Assembly: GCF_009932375.1 (NCBI RefSeq)
Contig: NZ_BLJG01000111.1
Location: 1 to 62,585 of the forward strand
Source of the DNA: Pseudomonas juntendi
Lineage (GTDB): Bacteria; Pseudomonadota; Gammaproteobacteria; Pseudomonadales; Pseudomonadaceae
Reading direction: 5' to 3'
Length of the DNA stretch: 62,585 nt
Shown here piece by piece: positions 43,330 through 51,849 of this stretch. Position 1 is the stretch's first letter; every line of letters begins with the position of its first letter. The notes below the pieces were generated by a model that saw only the letters and a list, made by a program, of their open reading frames with translations, was not told the DNA's origin and searched no databases. The position numbers and the translations under genes were made by a program.

Positions 43330-44676
43330 CTACAGGAACCAGCGATACTCGCGGGCATCGATGTGGCGCATGAAGTCCAGTTGCTCCTGGTACTTGTTTT
43401 CGCAGTAGACCATCACGAACTCGCTGCCCAGGCCTTGCTCCAGCACCGGGTGATGACGCATGGCGGCCAGGCCGCTGAGCGGGTCCTTGGGGAAGTCGAT
43501 GCCGCTCTGGCGGTCGTCGTTCAGCGGGGCGATGGGCTCGACGCCCCGCTCCAGGCCGTACTCCATGCCGATGAGAATGGCCGCCAGCACCAGGTACGGG
43601 TTGGCATCTGCGCCTGCCAGGCGGTGCTCGATGCGCAGGTTGCGCGGGTCGGATTCGGGGATGCGAATGCACGCATCACGGTCTTCGAAGCCCCAGCTGG
43701 CCTTGCTCGCGGCGTTGACCATGGCACCGTAACGGCGGTAGGCGTTGTGGTTGGGGGCAAAAATCGGCATACAGTGCGGCAGCAGTTCCAGGCACCCCGC
43801 CACCGCATGGCGCAGCTTGCGCTGTTCGGCAGCGGCAAGCAGGTTGTTGCCGTCGTTGTCGTACAGGCTGACGTGCACGTGCATGCCGCTGCCTGGCGCA
43901 TCCAGGTAGGGCTTGCTCATGAAGCTGGCACGGTAGCCGTGCTTCAGGGCAATGCCCCGGGTACTGCGGCAGAACAGTGCCGACCAGTCAGCCGCGGCAA
44001 GGGCATCGTCGCTGTGCGAGAAGTTGATTTCGAACTGGCCTGGGCCCAGCTCGGCAGTGATCACGTTCGCCGGCACGCCTTGCTCATTGGCGCCATCGAC
44101 CATTTCATGCAACACCGAGGAAAAGCGCGAGAGGCGCTCGATGTGCATGTTCGGCTGGTCGTCTGCGTCGCCGCTGGCAGTGTCACGCGGGTAACGGGGC
44201 AAGCCGTTGTCCAGCGCGCGATCGAACAGGTAGAACTCCAGTTCGAACGCCACCACCGGGTGTATGCCACGCCTGGCCAGGCGCTGCAGCACGCGGGCCA
44301 GCACTTCCCGTGGCTCGAACTCGATCGGTTTGGCGGTGCCGTCGGAGGTGATCAGCATCTGGGCGCTTGGTTCTTTTTCCCAGCGCACCGGCTTCAGCGT
44401 ACCTGGCACCAGCCGCCGTACGGCATCCGGGTCGCCGTCGGCAAAGCAGTAGTCACCTATGGGGTAAAGGCCGCCCTGGGTACCCAGCAGCACGCAGTTC
44501 TGCGGCAGCTTCAGCGGTGCCCCAGCTGCAACCTTTTCCAGCATGTCGATGGGGTAGCGCTTGCCGTAGAAATGCCCGGGAATGTCCAGCGCAATCAGGT
44601 CGACATAACGTATGGCCGGGTGCTGCGCCCGAAACGCACGCACTTCAAGCAGCAAATCCGCAGAGGGGGCACTCAT
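43330..44676 (-). CDS. puuA: Gamma-glutamylputrescine synthetase (glutamine synthetase family)
   Basis: This 448-residue protein of the glutamine-synthetase fold has metal and substrate motifs VAFELEFYLFD near residue 130, AELGPGQFEINF near 197, GSGMHVHVSLYD near 260 and FAPNHNAYRRY near 310. The late EHRLAGADANPYLVLA replaces the NRSAxxRIP-type region of true GlnA, which points to the PuuA/SpuI subgroup that ligates glutamate to putrescine. An AAGGAC precedes ATG 44676. It is the first gene of the leftward puuA-puuD-spuC unit; the palindrome at 44785 probably overlaps its promoter. Confidence 0.9.
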   Translation of the reverse strand: MSAPSADLLLEVRAFRAQHPAIRYVDLIALDIPGHFYGKRYPIDMLEKVAAGAPLKLPQNCVLLGTQGGLYPIGDYCFADGDPDAVRRLVPGTLKPVRWEKEPSAQMLITSDGTAKPIEFEPREVLARVLQRLARRGIHPVVAFELEFYLFDRALDNGLPRYPRDTASGDADDQPNMHIERLSRFSSVLHEMVDGANEQGVPANVITAELGPGQFEINFSHSDDALAAADWSALFCRSTRGIALKHGYRASFMSKPYLDAPGSGMHVHVSLYDNDGNNLLAAAEQRKLRHAVAGCLELLPHCMPIFAPNHNAYRRYGAMVNAASKASWGFEDRDACIRIPESDPRNLRIEHRLAGADANPYLVLAAILIGMEYGLERGVEPIAPLNDDRQSGIDFPKDPLSGLAAMRHHPVLEQGLGSEFVMVYCENKYQEQLDFMRHIDAREYRWFL

Positions 44677-44784
44677 GTTTTTGTCCTTGTGAGGTGAACC
44701 AACTCAAGTGAAGACTCGCCCTTGAATGCCGCCCGCGTTTGCAAGGGCTTCAACCTCTGGCACGGCTTCAATAGCCTGGGCGCT

Positions 44785-44836
44785 CGTGAAATTTTCGCAG
44801 ATATTTTTCATGAAAAAATACATTAAAAATTTCACG
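44785..44836. promoter_or_regulatory. 52-bp nested palindrome between puuA and the SDR gene
   Basis: The 339-bp divergent gap 44677-45015 holds a large palindrome centred at 44810.5. The outer arms are CGTGAAATTTT (44785-44795) and AAAATTTCACG (44826-44836), a perfect 11-bp match. The inner part ATTTTTCATGAAAAAT is symmetric about the same point. It is AT-rich and about 110 bp before puuA. It looks like a two-dimer operator, plausibly for the XRE-cupin regulator. Confidence 0.6.
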
Positions 44837-45015
44837 CGTCAAGATCATCTGCGTGCCGCCGGTCTGCGTCTGCGCGACTTGGCCCCTGCCACGCGCAACA
44901 AGCCAGTAGCTTAACTACTGGCTCTGAGAAGCTTGACTGTCTCACTTGCCACCCGAGGGCGCTGCTATGGTGGAAGCACTTATGCAATCAAATGAACGCC
45001 AACCTGGGAGGCAGC

Positions 45016-45720
45016 ATGACAGTAGACAAAGTTGCAATCATCACGGCCGGTGGCAGCGGCATGGGTGCCGCCGCAGCTCGGCGCCTGGCCGCGGATGGCT
45101 TTAAAGTGGGCATCCTTTCTTCATCGGGCAAGGGCGAGGCCCTGGCCGCGGAGCTTGGCGGCATCGGCGTTACCGGTAGCAACCAGTCGGTTGAAGACCT
45201 GCAGCGCCTGGTAGACGCTGTGGTCGGCAAATGGGGCCGCATCGATGTGCTGGTCAACAGCGCGGGGCACGGCCCACGTGCGCCCATCCTGGAGATCAGC
45301 GACGAGGACTGGCACAAAGGCATGGACACTTACCTGCTCAATGTCATTCGCCCGACACGCATGGTGACGCCCTACATGCAGCGGCAAAAGGGTGGCGTGA
45401 TCATCAACATCTCTACCGCCTGGGCATTCGAGCCGAGCGACCTGTTCCCCACTTCCGCGGTGTTCCGCTCGGGGCTGGCGGCCTTCAGCAAGATCTTCGC
45501 CGACACCTACGCCGCCGATAACGTGCGCATCAACAACGTGCTGCCGGGCTGGATAGACAGCTTGCCAGCCACAGAGCAACGCCGCGACAGCGTACCGCTC
45601 AAGCGTTACGGCACCCCCGAAGAAATTGCCGCCACCATCGCGTTCCTTGCCAGCGAGGGTGCTGCCTACATGACCGGGCAGAACATCAAGGTCGACGGCG
45701 GCCTGACGCGTAGCGTGTGA
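45016..45720 (+). CDS. SDR-fold protein lacking the catalytic Tyr-Lys pair
   Basis: This 234-residue Rossmann-fold short-chain dehydrogenase starts at ATG 45016 after GGGAGG. The cofactor loop reads ITAGGSGMG (canonical T-G-x3-G-x-G lacks the first Gly here) and NSAG is present near residue 81. Ser133 (NISTAW) is kept. The YxxxK position reads SAVFR (S147, R151), so both the catalytic Tyr and Lys are absent. The C-terminal YMTGQNIKVDGGL is normal. It is either a non-oxidoreductase SDR (a binding or regulatory role) or uses other residues. It is divergent from puuA and shares the palindromic region. Confidence 0.82.
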   Translation: MTVDKVAIITAGGSGMGAAAARRLAADGFKVGILSSSGKGEALAAELGGIGVTGSNQSVEDLQRLVDAVVGKWGRIDVLVNSAGHGPRAPILEISDEDWHKGMDTYLLNVIRPTRMVTPYMQRQKGGVIINISTAWAFEPSDLFPTSAVFRSGLAAFSKIFADTYAADNVRINNVLPGWIDSLPATEQRRDSVPLKRYGTPEEIAATIAFLASEGAAYMTGQNIKVDGGLTRSV

Positions 45721-45747
45721 GGCTGCTGCCAAGGTAAGCGCGCCTCG

Positions 45748-46455
45748 TCACTTGCCGGCGATCGATGGGCTTGCCACGCAACGTTGGGCGTTCAAGTAAC
45801 GCGAGTGCTTCAGCCACGCCTGCTGCGGGTAGTAGGCGAACACGTAGCTGCCGCGTTGCAGCGTGTGGATCAATTTCTCGGCAATCGCCGGGCGTACGGC
45901 AGGGCAACCCTGGCTGCGCCCGAGGCGGCCGAGGCTAGGCACCACGCTGGGGTCGGCGTACGCTGCGGCGTGCATGACGATCGCACGCGCCATGCTGTTG
46001 TCATTGAACCCTGGCTCCAGCCCCTGCAGGCGCAACGAGCGCCCATGCTTGCCATTGTAGGCCTGGCCGGTTTGATAAAGGCCGACGGAGGACTGGTAAC
46101 TGTTCGGCGCGTTGGAAAACGCGTTCGGCAGATCGGCGCCGCTGTTCTTGCCATGGGTGACCCACTCTTCGAACAACAGCTGCCTGGCGCGCAGGTCGAA
46201 CACCCACAAGCGCTTGTCACGCGAGGCCCTGGAATAATCGATAACGGTCAGCAATTTGTCCCCTTCCCCCTGGCTCGCACAGTGATAGGCGGTAAGCGCC
46301 AGGGCCAAGGTCGCCAGACTGGCGGCGGGTGCCAACCGCTGCAGCTCGGCAGCACTGGGCAGCGACTGCGCCTGAGCGCTGTGCCAGGCACCGAGAATGA
46401 TCAGGCCGGCAATGGCCATCGCAAGCCGCACAGCGCGGCGCACTGAGGTGAACAT
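45748..46455 (-). CDS. Exported murein L,D-transpeptidase catalytic-domain-like protein
   Basis: This 235-residue protein has a signal peptide (basic MFTSVRRAVRL, hydrophobic AMAIAGLIILGAW, AQAQS). The mature domain has RLWVFDLRARQLLFEEWVTHG near residue 90, YQTGQAYNGKHGRSLRL near 128, MHAAAYADP near 163, and the catalytic Cys in LGRSQGCPAVRP near 185. This is the YkuD_2-like murein L,D-transpeptidase group, which cross-links or trims peptidoglycan in the periplasm. It is convergent with the SDR gene, with 27 bp between stops. Confidence 0.85.
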   Translation of the reverse strand: MFTSVRRAVRLAMAIAGLIILGAWHSAQAQSLPSAAELQRLAPAASLATLALALTAYHCASQGEGDKLLTVIDYSRASRDKRLWVFDLRARQLLFEEWVTHGKNSGADLPNAFSNAPNSYQSSVGLYQTGQAYNGKHGRSLRLQGLEPGFNDNSMARAIVMHAAAYADPSVVPSLGRLGRSQGCPAVRPAIAEKLIHTLQRGSYVFAYYPQQAWLKHSRYLNAQRCVASPSIAGK

Positions 46456-46742
46456 CGATACGGATCCCTGTTGGAAAACGGGCCTGTCCAGCCGTTGCTT
46501 GCAGCCAAATGCGGCTACTGTGTTCGCTTTCAGGCCATTTGCCGATCATTTGCTGACCAATGGCATGTAGTGTATCTGCGTTGTTTACAGCAAGCGCCTC
46601 GGCTTGGCGCAAGGGGTAACAAATGCGCACCTGAAATGTGCACAAAATTCCCAACTCAAATACACGCCCGCTAGGCAATGATCGGCTAGAGACCGGCAAC
46701 CCGCTGTAATTACCTGCGCCTGATCGATTGGTACGAATCTTG

Positions 46743-46754
46743 TTTGTATACAAA
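46743..46754 (+). promoter_or_regulatory. Perfect palindromic operator TTTGTATACAAA before the NCS1 transporter
   Basis: A perfect 12-bp palindrome TTTGTATACAAA lies 38 bp before the NCS1 start, in the 336-bp gap 46456-46791. Such TTGTATACAA-type sites are typical for GntR-family regulators of purine and hydantoin transport genes. No GntR gene is in the window. No other gene was seen in the gap. Confidence 0.55.
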
Positions 46755-46791
46755 TCCAAAAACAAAAGTACACAACCATCATGGAGTCCCG

Positions 46792-48312
46792 ATGGCGTCG
46801 ATTTCGCGTTCCGATGTTAGCCAGCTTGATGCACGCCCCACCGCCACGGCGGACCCGGGCCAGGTGACATTGAGCCCGCGCCTGTACAGTGCCGACCTGG
46901 CCCCTACCCGTGCCGCCAAGCGCACTTGGGGTCGCTACAGCCTGTTCGCGCTGTGGACCAACGACGTGCACAACATGGCCAACTACTCGTTCGCCATCGG
47001 GCTGTTCGCCCTGGGCATGAGCGGGGCGCAGATCCTGGCCGCCTTCGCCCTCGGTGCCTTGGTGATCTACGGCTTGATGAACCTGTCCGGCTACATGGGT
47101 CAGAAAACCGGCCTGCCCTACCCGGTCATGTGCCGCATCAGCTTCGGCATCCATGGTGCCCAGATTCCGGCACTGATCCGCGCGGTGATCGCCATTGCCT
47201 GGTTCGGCATCCAGACCTACCTGGCTTCGGTGGTGCTGCGTGCACTGCTCACCGCCATGGCCCCAGACCTCAAGGCCTACGACCAGAACAGCATCCTCGG
47301 GCTGTCGAGCCTGGGCTGGGTCACCTTCCTCGGCATCTGGTGCGTGCAGGTGGCGATCTTCGCCTACGGCATGGAAATGGTGCGCCGCTTCGAGTCGTTG
47401 GCCGGGCCGATCATTCTGGTCGCCTTCGCCAGCCTGGCCGGCTGGATGTACTGGCGCAGCGGCTTGTCGATCGCCTGGTCCAGCGGCAATGCCCCGACCG
47501 GTTCGGCCATGTGGCTGAAAGTGCTCGGCGCTGCTGCGCTGTGGGTCTCGCTGTACGGCACCATGATTCTCAACTTCTGTGACTTCACGCGCAATTGCCC
47601 GGACCGGCGCACCATCAGCGTAGGCAACTTCTGGGGCCTGCCGGTGAACATGCTTGGCTTTGCCCTGATTGCGGTGGTACTGGCCGGTGCGCAGTTCAGC
47701 ATCGATGGCAAGCTGGTGCAGAGCCCGACCGAAATCGTTGCGGCCATCCCCAACACCGCCGGCCTGGTATTGGCTTGCCTGGCTTTCCTGATCGTGACCG
47801 TGGCAGTGAACATCATGGCCAACTTCGTCGCCCCGGCCTACGTGCTGACCAACCTGGCACCCAACCTGCTGAATTTCCGCCGCGCAGGCTTGCTCAGTGC
47901 TGCCATTGCGGTCGTGATCCTGCCCTGGCACCTCTACAACAGCCCCTCAGTGATCGTGTACTTCCTCGGTGGCCTGGGCGCCCTGCTCGGCCCGCTGTAC
48001 GGCATCATCGTCACCGACTACTACCTGGTACGCCGCAGCCGGGTGAACCTGCCGCAGCTCTACAGCGAAAGCAGGCAGGCGGCCTACCACTACAGCGGCG
48101 GCGTCAACCTGCGTGCCGTTGCGGCATTCGTGCCGGCGGCACTGATCGCCATCGTGCTGGCGCTGGTCCCAGCCTTCGACACCTTGTCGCAGTTCTCCTG
48201 GTTCTTCGGCGCCGGCCTGGGTGGGCTGATCCACTACGCCCTCGCCAACCGCAACGCCAGCTACCTCGCGGTGAGCGGCGAGAGCATTGCGGTGGATAGC
48301 GCGCATCACTGA
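46792..48312 (+). CDS. NCS1-family nucleobase/allantoin/hydantoin:cation symporter
   Basis: This 506-residue protein has about 12 membrane helices and starts at ATG 46792 (MASISRSDV) after GGAG. NCS1 landmarks are SLFALWTNDVHNMANYSFAIGL near residue 50 (helix 1, conserved N-D-x-H-N), QKTGLPYPVMCRISFGIHGA near 105 and ILNFCDFTRNCP near 262. It imports a nucleobase or related compound (uracil, allantoin, cytosine or hydantoin) with H+ or Na+. No catabolic partner genes lie next to it, so the substrate is open. Confidence 0.9.
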   Translation: MASISRSDVSQLDARPTATADPGQVTLSPRLYSADLAPTRAAKRTWGRYSLFALWTNDVHNMANYSFAIGLFALGMSGAQILAAFALGALVIYGLMNLSGYMGQKTGLPYPVMCRISFGIHGAQIPALIRAVIAIAWFGIQTYLASVVLRALLTAMAPDLKAYDQNSILGLSSLGWVTFLGIWCVQVAIFAYGMEMVRRFESLAGPIILVAFASLAGWMYWRSGLSIAWSSGNAPTGSAMWLKVLGAAALWVSLYGTMILNFCDFTRNCPDRRTISVGNFWGLPVNMLGFALIAVVLAGAQFSIDGKLVQSPTEIVAAIPNTAGLVLACLAFLIVTVAVNIMANFVAPAYVLTNLAPNLLNFRRAGLLSAAIAVVILPWHLYNSPSVIVYFLGGLGALLGPLYGIIVTDYYLVRRSRVNLPQLYSESRQAAYHYSGGVNLRAVAAFVPAALIAIVLALVPAFDTLSQFSWFFGAGLGGLIHYALANRNASYLAVSGESIAVDSAHH

Positions 48313-48337
48313 CCGGGGCACGATCAGCCGACTGATG

Positions 48338-48360
48338 AGGGCCAGTGATGCTGGCCCTTA
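48338..48360 (+). terminator. Hairpin after the NCS1 transporter gene
   Basis: AGGGCCAG-TGATG-CTGGCCCT forms an 8-bp perfect stem 26 bp after the stop codon, followed by only TA. It probably ends the transporter transcript. Confidence 0.6.
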
Positions 48361-48551
48361 GCCCGCAGGGCCACCCACGTAACCGCGCCAGACGACACCA
48401 CCCTACTCCCGGGCTTTGGTTGCCCGCTGCCGGCCGGCCATTTGCAGGCAACTATTTTTTTGTCCCCGTGCATCCAATAGACCCCGTGGTGGGTATTGCT
48501 GATGGGTGGAGCATGACCGCCCAGCCAAATGACCTGTCAGGAGCATTACCC

Positions 48552-49079
48552 ATGAGCCATACATACTCCGCTTGCCTGCTCGCCTGCAGCCTTGCCCTGG
48601 CGCTGCAGACCGCCCACGCGCAAACCGCCGTGCCCACTGCCGTCCAGGTGCCCGAGGGGCATCGCGTTATGCTGGAGACCGTCGGGGTCGGCGAGATCAC
48701 CTATGAGTGCCGCGACAAAGCCGATGCGGCCGGCCAGACCGAATGGACCTTCGTTGGGCCCAAGGCCGTGCTCAATGACCGTAGCGGCAAACAAGTGGGC
48801 GACTACTTTGGTCCTCCCGCCACCTGGCAAGCGAAGGATGGCTCGAAAGTCACCGGCAACCAGTTGGCGCTGGCCCCGGCAGACAAAGGCGCCATTCCTT
48901 ATCAACTGGTCAAGGCCAACCCGGCCGAAGGTAAAGGCGCCATGCAAGGGGTCAGCTACATCCAGCGCCTGGCCACCCGCGGCGGCGTGGCCCCTACCAG
49001 CGACTGCACGGCCCAGAACAAGGGGGCCAGGCAGGTCGTCCAGTACCAGGCCGACTATGTGTTCTGGACAGCCAGGTAA
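48552..49079 (+). CDS. Exported DUF3455-family protein
   Basis: This 175-residue protein starts at ATG 48552 (MSHTYSACLLACSLAL), with AGGAG at 48538. The first 23 residues form a signal peptide ending in AHAQ. The mature part is a DUF3455 domain: LETVGVGEITYECR near residue 42, WTFVGPKAVLNDRSGKQVGDYFGPPATW, and KGAMQGVSYIQRLATRGGVAPTSDC. Function of the domain is unknown. It precedes an ECF sigma/anti-sigma pair, and this trio recurs in pseudomonads, so it may be regulated by that sigma factor. Confidence 0.85.
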   Translation: MSHTYSACLLACSLALALQTAHAQTAVPTAVQVPEGHRVMLETVGVGEITYECRDKADAAGQTEWTFVGPKAVLNDRSGKQVGDYFGPPATWQAKDGSKVTGNQLALAPADKGAIPYQLVKANPAEGKGAMQGVSYIQRLATRGGVAPTSDCTAQNKGARQVVQYQADYVFWTAR

Positions 49080-49182
49080 CGCGCGCCGGCGCCAACATCC
49101 AGCAGCGGATGATCTAAGCTCGATGGCAAGCCCCCGGCTGGATGGCCGGGGTACCTCGCCAGACACAAGGAAGCCGTACACC

Positions 49183-49731
49183 TTGAATTCGCCTGTCACC
49201 CCATTCGACTTCCACGAGTGCCTGGAGGCCTGCGCACAGGGTGACCGGCGAGCCCTGCAAGCGCTGTACGATCACGAAGGGCCACGCCTGCTGGGCGTAG
49301 CCCGGCGTATCGCGCGTGACAACGCCACGGCCGAAGACATCGTCCACGATGCGTTCATTCGCATCTGGACTGGCGCTGCCAGCTACGACCCCGCGCGCGG
49401 CTCGGCCCGCGGCTGGATCTACAGCATCACACGCCATCTGGCATTGAATTCGATACGCGATACCCGCCGCGAAACTGTGCTGGACGATGCCGACATGGCT
49501 GCCGTGCCCACCTTGCCGGGCAGGCTGGATGACCTGGCCCTGTGGTCAGGCTCGGCAAAGATTTACCGTTGCCTCGAACAATTGCAGCCCGGCCCGCAGC
49601 ACTGCATCCTGCATGCTTACGTGGACGGCTGCAGCCACGCCGAAATCGCCACTCTGCTGGGCGCCCCCCTTGGCACCGTCAAAGCTTGGATCAAGCGCAG
49701 CCTGAAAGCACTGCGGGAGTGCCCGGAATGA
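49183..49731 (+). CDS. ECF-type RNA polymerase sigma factor
   Basis: This is about 182 residues if translation starts at TTG 49183, which follows AAGGAAG; no ATG is near. Region 2 has YDHEGPRLLGVARRI and DNATAEDIVHDAFIRIWTGA (about residues 25-65). Region 4 has HCILHAYVDGCSHAEIATLLGAPLGTVKAWIKRSLKALREC (about 138-180). Its stop overlaps the anti-sigma gene start (ATGA). ECF factors of this type, paired with a RskA-like anti-sigma, answer envelope or oxidative stress. The exact start remains uncertain. Confidence 0.85.
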   Translation: MNSPVTPFDFHECLEACAQGDRRALQALYDHEGPRLLGVARRIARDNATAEDIVHDAFIRIWTGAASYDPARGSARGWIYSITRHLALNSIRDTRRETVLDDADMAAVPTLPGRLDDLALWSGSAKIYRCLEQLQPGPQHCILHAYVDGCSHAEIATLLGAPLGTVKAWIKRSLKALRECPE

Positions 49732-50426
49732 AGCCGGAGACTGACGAAGCGCTGGACACCCTCGCCGGCGAGTTCGTATTGGGCACCTTGCCGCCGGAGC
49801 AACACACGGCAGTGGCTGAGCGCCTGCGTACCGACTCAGCCCTGCGCGCCGCTGTGGATGCCTGGGAGTCGCGCCTGCTGGAACTGGCCGCGCTGGCCGC
49901 GCCGCAGCCACCGAGCCTGCGCCTGTGGGGCCGTATTCAGCGCAGCCTGAACGAGCTGGCGCACCCGGCCAGCGAGCGGCGAGCCAAGTGGTGGCAACGC
50001 CTGGGCCTGTGGCAAGCAACCACGGCCGCCGGGTTGGCGGCCAGTGTAGTGCTGGCGTTCACCTTGCTGACAACGCCCCCACCCGCGACGCAATTCGTGG
50101 TGGTGCTGGTGGCACCGAGCAGCCAGGCCCCGGGTTGGGTGGTGCAGACCAGCGACAGCCGCACCATCGAGCTTCTCCCGCTCGGTAAGGATGCGCTCCC
50201 TGAAGGCATGGCCTTGCAGTTCTGGACCAAGGGTCCGCAGTGGGGGGCGCCAGTATCCCTGGGCCTGGTCAAACCCGGCGAACCCTACCGGGTCCCCCTG
50301 CAGAGCCTGCCACCGCTGGAAGCCGACCAGTTGTTCGAGCTGACACTGGAGAAAGCCGGCGGCTCGCCTACCGGCCTGCCAACGGGGCCGGTCAAGTTCA
50401 TAGGCCGGGCGGTGAAAGTGATTTGA
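49728..50426 (+). CDS. RskA-like anti-sigma factor
   Basis: This 232-residue protein starts at ATG 49728, overlapping the ECF sigma stop. The N-terminal 75 residues are a zinc-less anti-sigma domain (TLAGEFVLGTLPPEQ). One membrane helix is at about residues 97-117 (AAGLAASVVLAFTLLTT). The periplasmic part is the anti-sigma-K (RskA) C-terminal domain with QAPGWVVQTSDSRTIELLPLG. It holds the sigma factor at the membrane until a signal releases it. Confidence 0.88.
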   Translation: MKPETDEALDTLAGEFVLGTLPPEQHTAVAERLRTDSALRAAVDAWESRLLELAALAAPQPPSLRLWGRIQRSLNELAHPASERRAKWWQRLGLWQATTAAGLAASVVLAFTLLTTPPPATQFVVVLVAPSSQAPGWVVQTSDSRTIELLPLGKDALPEGMALQFWTKGPQWGAPVSLGLVKPGEPYRVPLQSLPPLEADQLFELTLEKAGGSPTGLPTGPVKFIGRAVKVI

Positions 50427-50614
50427 CCCGTTTGCGTGCCGGCCGGGGAGAAACAGAGACGGGCGTACGCCACAGAAAGCCTGGGAATCATGGGCCGTAG
50501 CTAGTCTAATGATGGCCCTTGCTCAATTGCCGTAGCCGGCAGAGCTGGCCGGCCCGGGTAAGCGCAAGTGATACCCCCAACCAACCGCAGTCTCATGAAA
50601 AGGAACTCGCGCAA

Positions 50615-50923
50615 ATGGAAGTACGTTGCACCTCACTGGAAGAAGTCCGCCAAGGGATCGATGCAATTGACCGCAGCCTGGTTTCGCTTCTCGCCCAACG
50701 TGGCCGACTCGTGACGCAAGCGGCCGCCTTCAAGAAGACGACCGATGACGTGCGTGCGCCTGCGCGGGTCGAGCAGGTGATAACGAAGGTTCGCGAAATG
50801 GCGGAGCAAACCGGTGCTTCAGCCGAGGTGGTGGAGCAGGTTTACCGGGCGATGATCGCGGCCTTCATCAATGAAGAACTGACCACCCACGCTAAGCTGG
50901 CCACTGCACCTTCGGGGGATTGA
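50615..50923 (+). CDS. Monofunctional chorismate mutase (AroQ/PchB-like)
   Basis: This 102-residue all-helical protein starts at ATG 50615, preceded by AAAGGAA. AroQ-type residues are visible: EVRQGIDAIDRSLVSLLAQRGRLVTQAAAFK (conserved R-x2-I-D-x2-D-x5-L-x2-R) and RVEQVITKVREMAEQTG. It converts chorismate to prephenate or acts as an isochorismate-pyruvate lyase as PchB does; the sequence cannot separate these. There is no signal peptide. It stands alone. Confidence 0.85.
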   Translation: MEVRCTSLEEVRQGIDAIDRSLVSLLAQRGRLVTQAAAFKKTTDDVRAPARVEQVITKVREMAEQTGASAEVVEQVYRAMIAAFINEELTTHAKLATAPSGD

Positions 50924-50947
50924 AGAGGCATGCAAGGCGGCCGATGA

Positions 50948-51136
50948 TCAGTCACCGGTTCGAGGCCAGAGCACGGCCTGCGCCACGATCACATCGCTGC
51001 CATTGAAGGTGACGGCAGGTGCGCCATGTAACTGGTACCCCATTTCCAAGGCCTCGCTGACCCGCCGGCAGAAGGCGGCGTTGTCGGGGCCGGTCAGCAC
51101 TCGGTAGATGGGCAGATCATTGGGTGGTTGGCTCAT
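50948..51136 (-). CDS. DUF1737-domain small protein
   Basis: This 62-residue protein starts at ATG 51136 (MSQPPNDLPIYRVLTG) with GGAAG upstream. The DUF1737 motif is YRVLTGPDNAAFCRRVSEALEMGYQLHGAPAVTF, followed by IVAQAVLWP. Function is unknown; it is a common small cytosolic protein in Pseudomonas. It is the last core gene before mobile DNA begins. Confidence 0.75.
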   Translation of the reverse strand: MSQPPNDLPIYRVLTGPDNAAFCRRVSEALEMGYQLHGAPAVTFNGSDVIVAQAVLWPRTGD

Positions 51137-51222
51137 CGCTTTCTTCCTTGGTTCACGCGGGGCGCGTTGTGGCTGTTGATCCTGCTGGTGAGTCGGTAAC
51201 CGTTGCATCCATCATCGGTGCT

Positions 51223-51480
51223 CTACTGTATGCGGGCCAACAGGGCTTGGCTACCGGTGGATCGCGCCAGCGTTTTAGCCTTCCTGGTCGAGGCGCGTTT
51301 CCGGGGCAGCCCCCCGATAGCCCTCGCCTCTTTCAACTCGGCGTACCGTCGCTTCGCCCAGGCCACCGCGACGTGTTTGCAGGCGAACACCCGGCTCTCT
51401 TGGTAGACTGTCGCCTTGTCGCGATCAGTGCGGAACTGGACGGGGTAGCGGGTGCTGCCATCGACCCTTTTCCACGATTG
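51223..51480 (-). pseudogene. N-terminal remnant of a phage-type tyrosine integrase
   Basis: The minus strand reads KRVDGSTRYPVQFRTDRD, then VYQESRVFACKHVAVAWAKRRYAELKEA. This is the N-terminal SAM-like arm-binding domain of the same integrase family as the gene at 56964-58085 (compare VYQEAQTFARKQAAQAWAKRRETEL). It stops before the core-binding and catalytic domains, and no R-H-R-Y residues remain. It borders the first 63-bp repeat in the same way as the second integrase borders the second repeat. It marks an older integration at the same site. Confidence 0.75.
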
Positions 51481-51594
51481 ATACATGTCGTATGTCGGTT
51501 GGTACTTTGTACCAAACGCCTGGGTAAAACCGCCTCGAACCCCCGAAACCGGTACAGAACACGTTGAACGAAATGACTGCAACATCAGGCTCCC

Positions 51595-51657
51595 AGCCAC
51601 AAACCACGCGCCCTGAGCCGTCACGCCGCTTCAGCGTTGCCCCCATGATGGATTGGG
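51595..51657. repeat. Left 63-bp direct repeat (putative attachment site)
   Basis: This copy agrees with 58202-58264 at 60 of 63 positions by direct reading. Key stretches are AGCCACAAACCACGCGCCC and CAGCGTTGCCCCCATGATGG. It lies about 115 bp upstream of an integrase N-terminus on its left. It is too long for a minimal crossover core and probably includes arm or integrase-upstream sequence. Confidence 0.75.
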
Positions 51658-51849
51658 CCCATTGTTCTGAATACCCAATGAATACGACGCACTCAGAGCG
51701 ACTATTTTCTACCTAGTACCAATTTCGTACCACTGGGCATTCAAGAAAAAATTACGGGCACTTCGCGCGCAGCAGCATAGATCTTGCCTCATAGCCCTCC
51801 TTCCCGCTAATGTCACGGCACCTCTTCCGTAACGCCCGCGGGGGCATGA

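Noticed and set aside
40954..44697. Long rightward frames (641 and 547 codons) over the putrescine genes
   Set aside because: They mirror the aminotransferase, PuuD-like and PuuA-like genes and contain no family motifs.
44726..44914. 62-codon frame across the puuA-SDR gap
   Set aside because: It runs through the palindromic regulatory region and lacks coding character.
51124..51567. 147-codon rightward frame over the left integrase remnant
   Set aside because: The minus strand shows clear integrase N-terminal similarity; the plus frame is its shadow.
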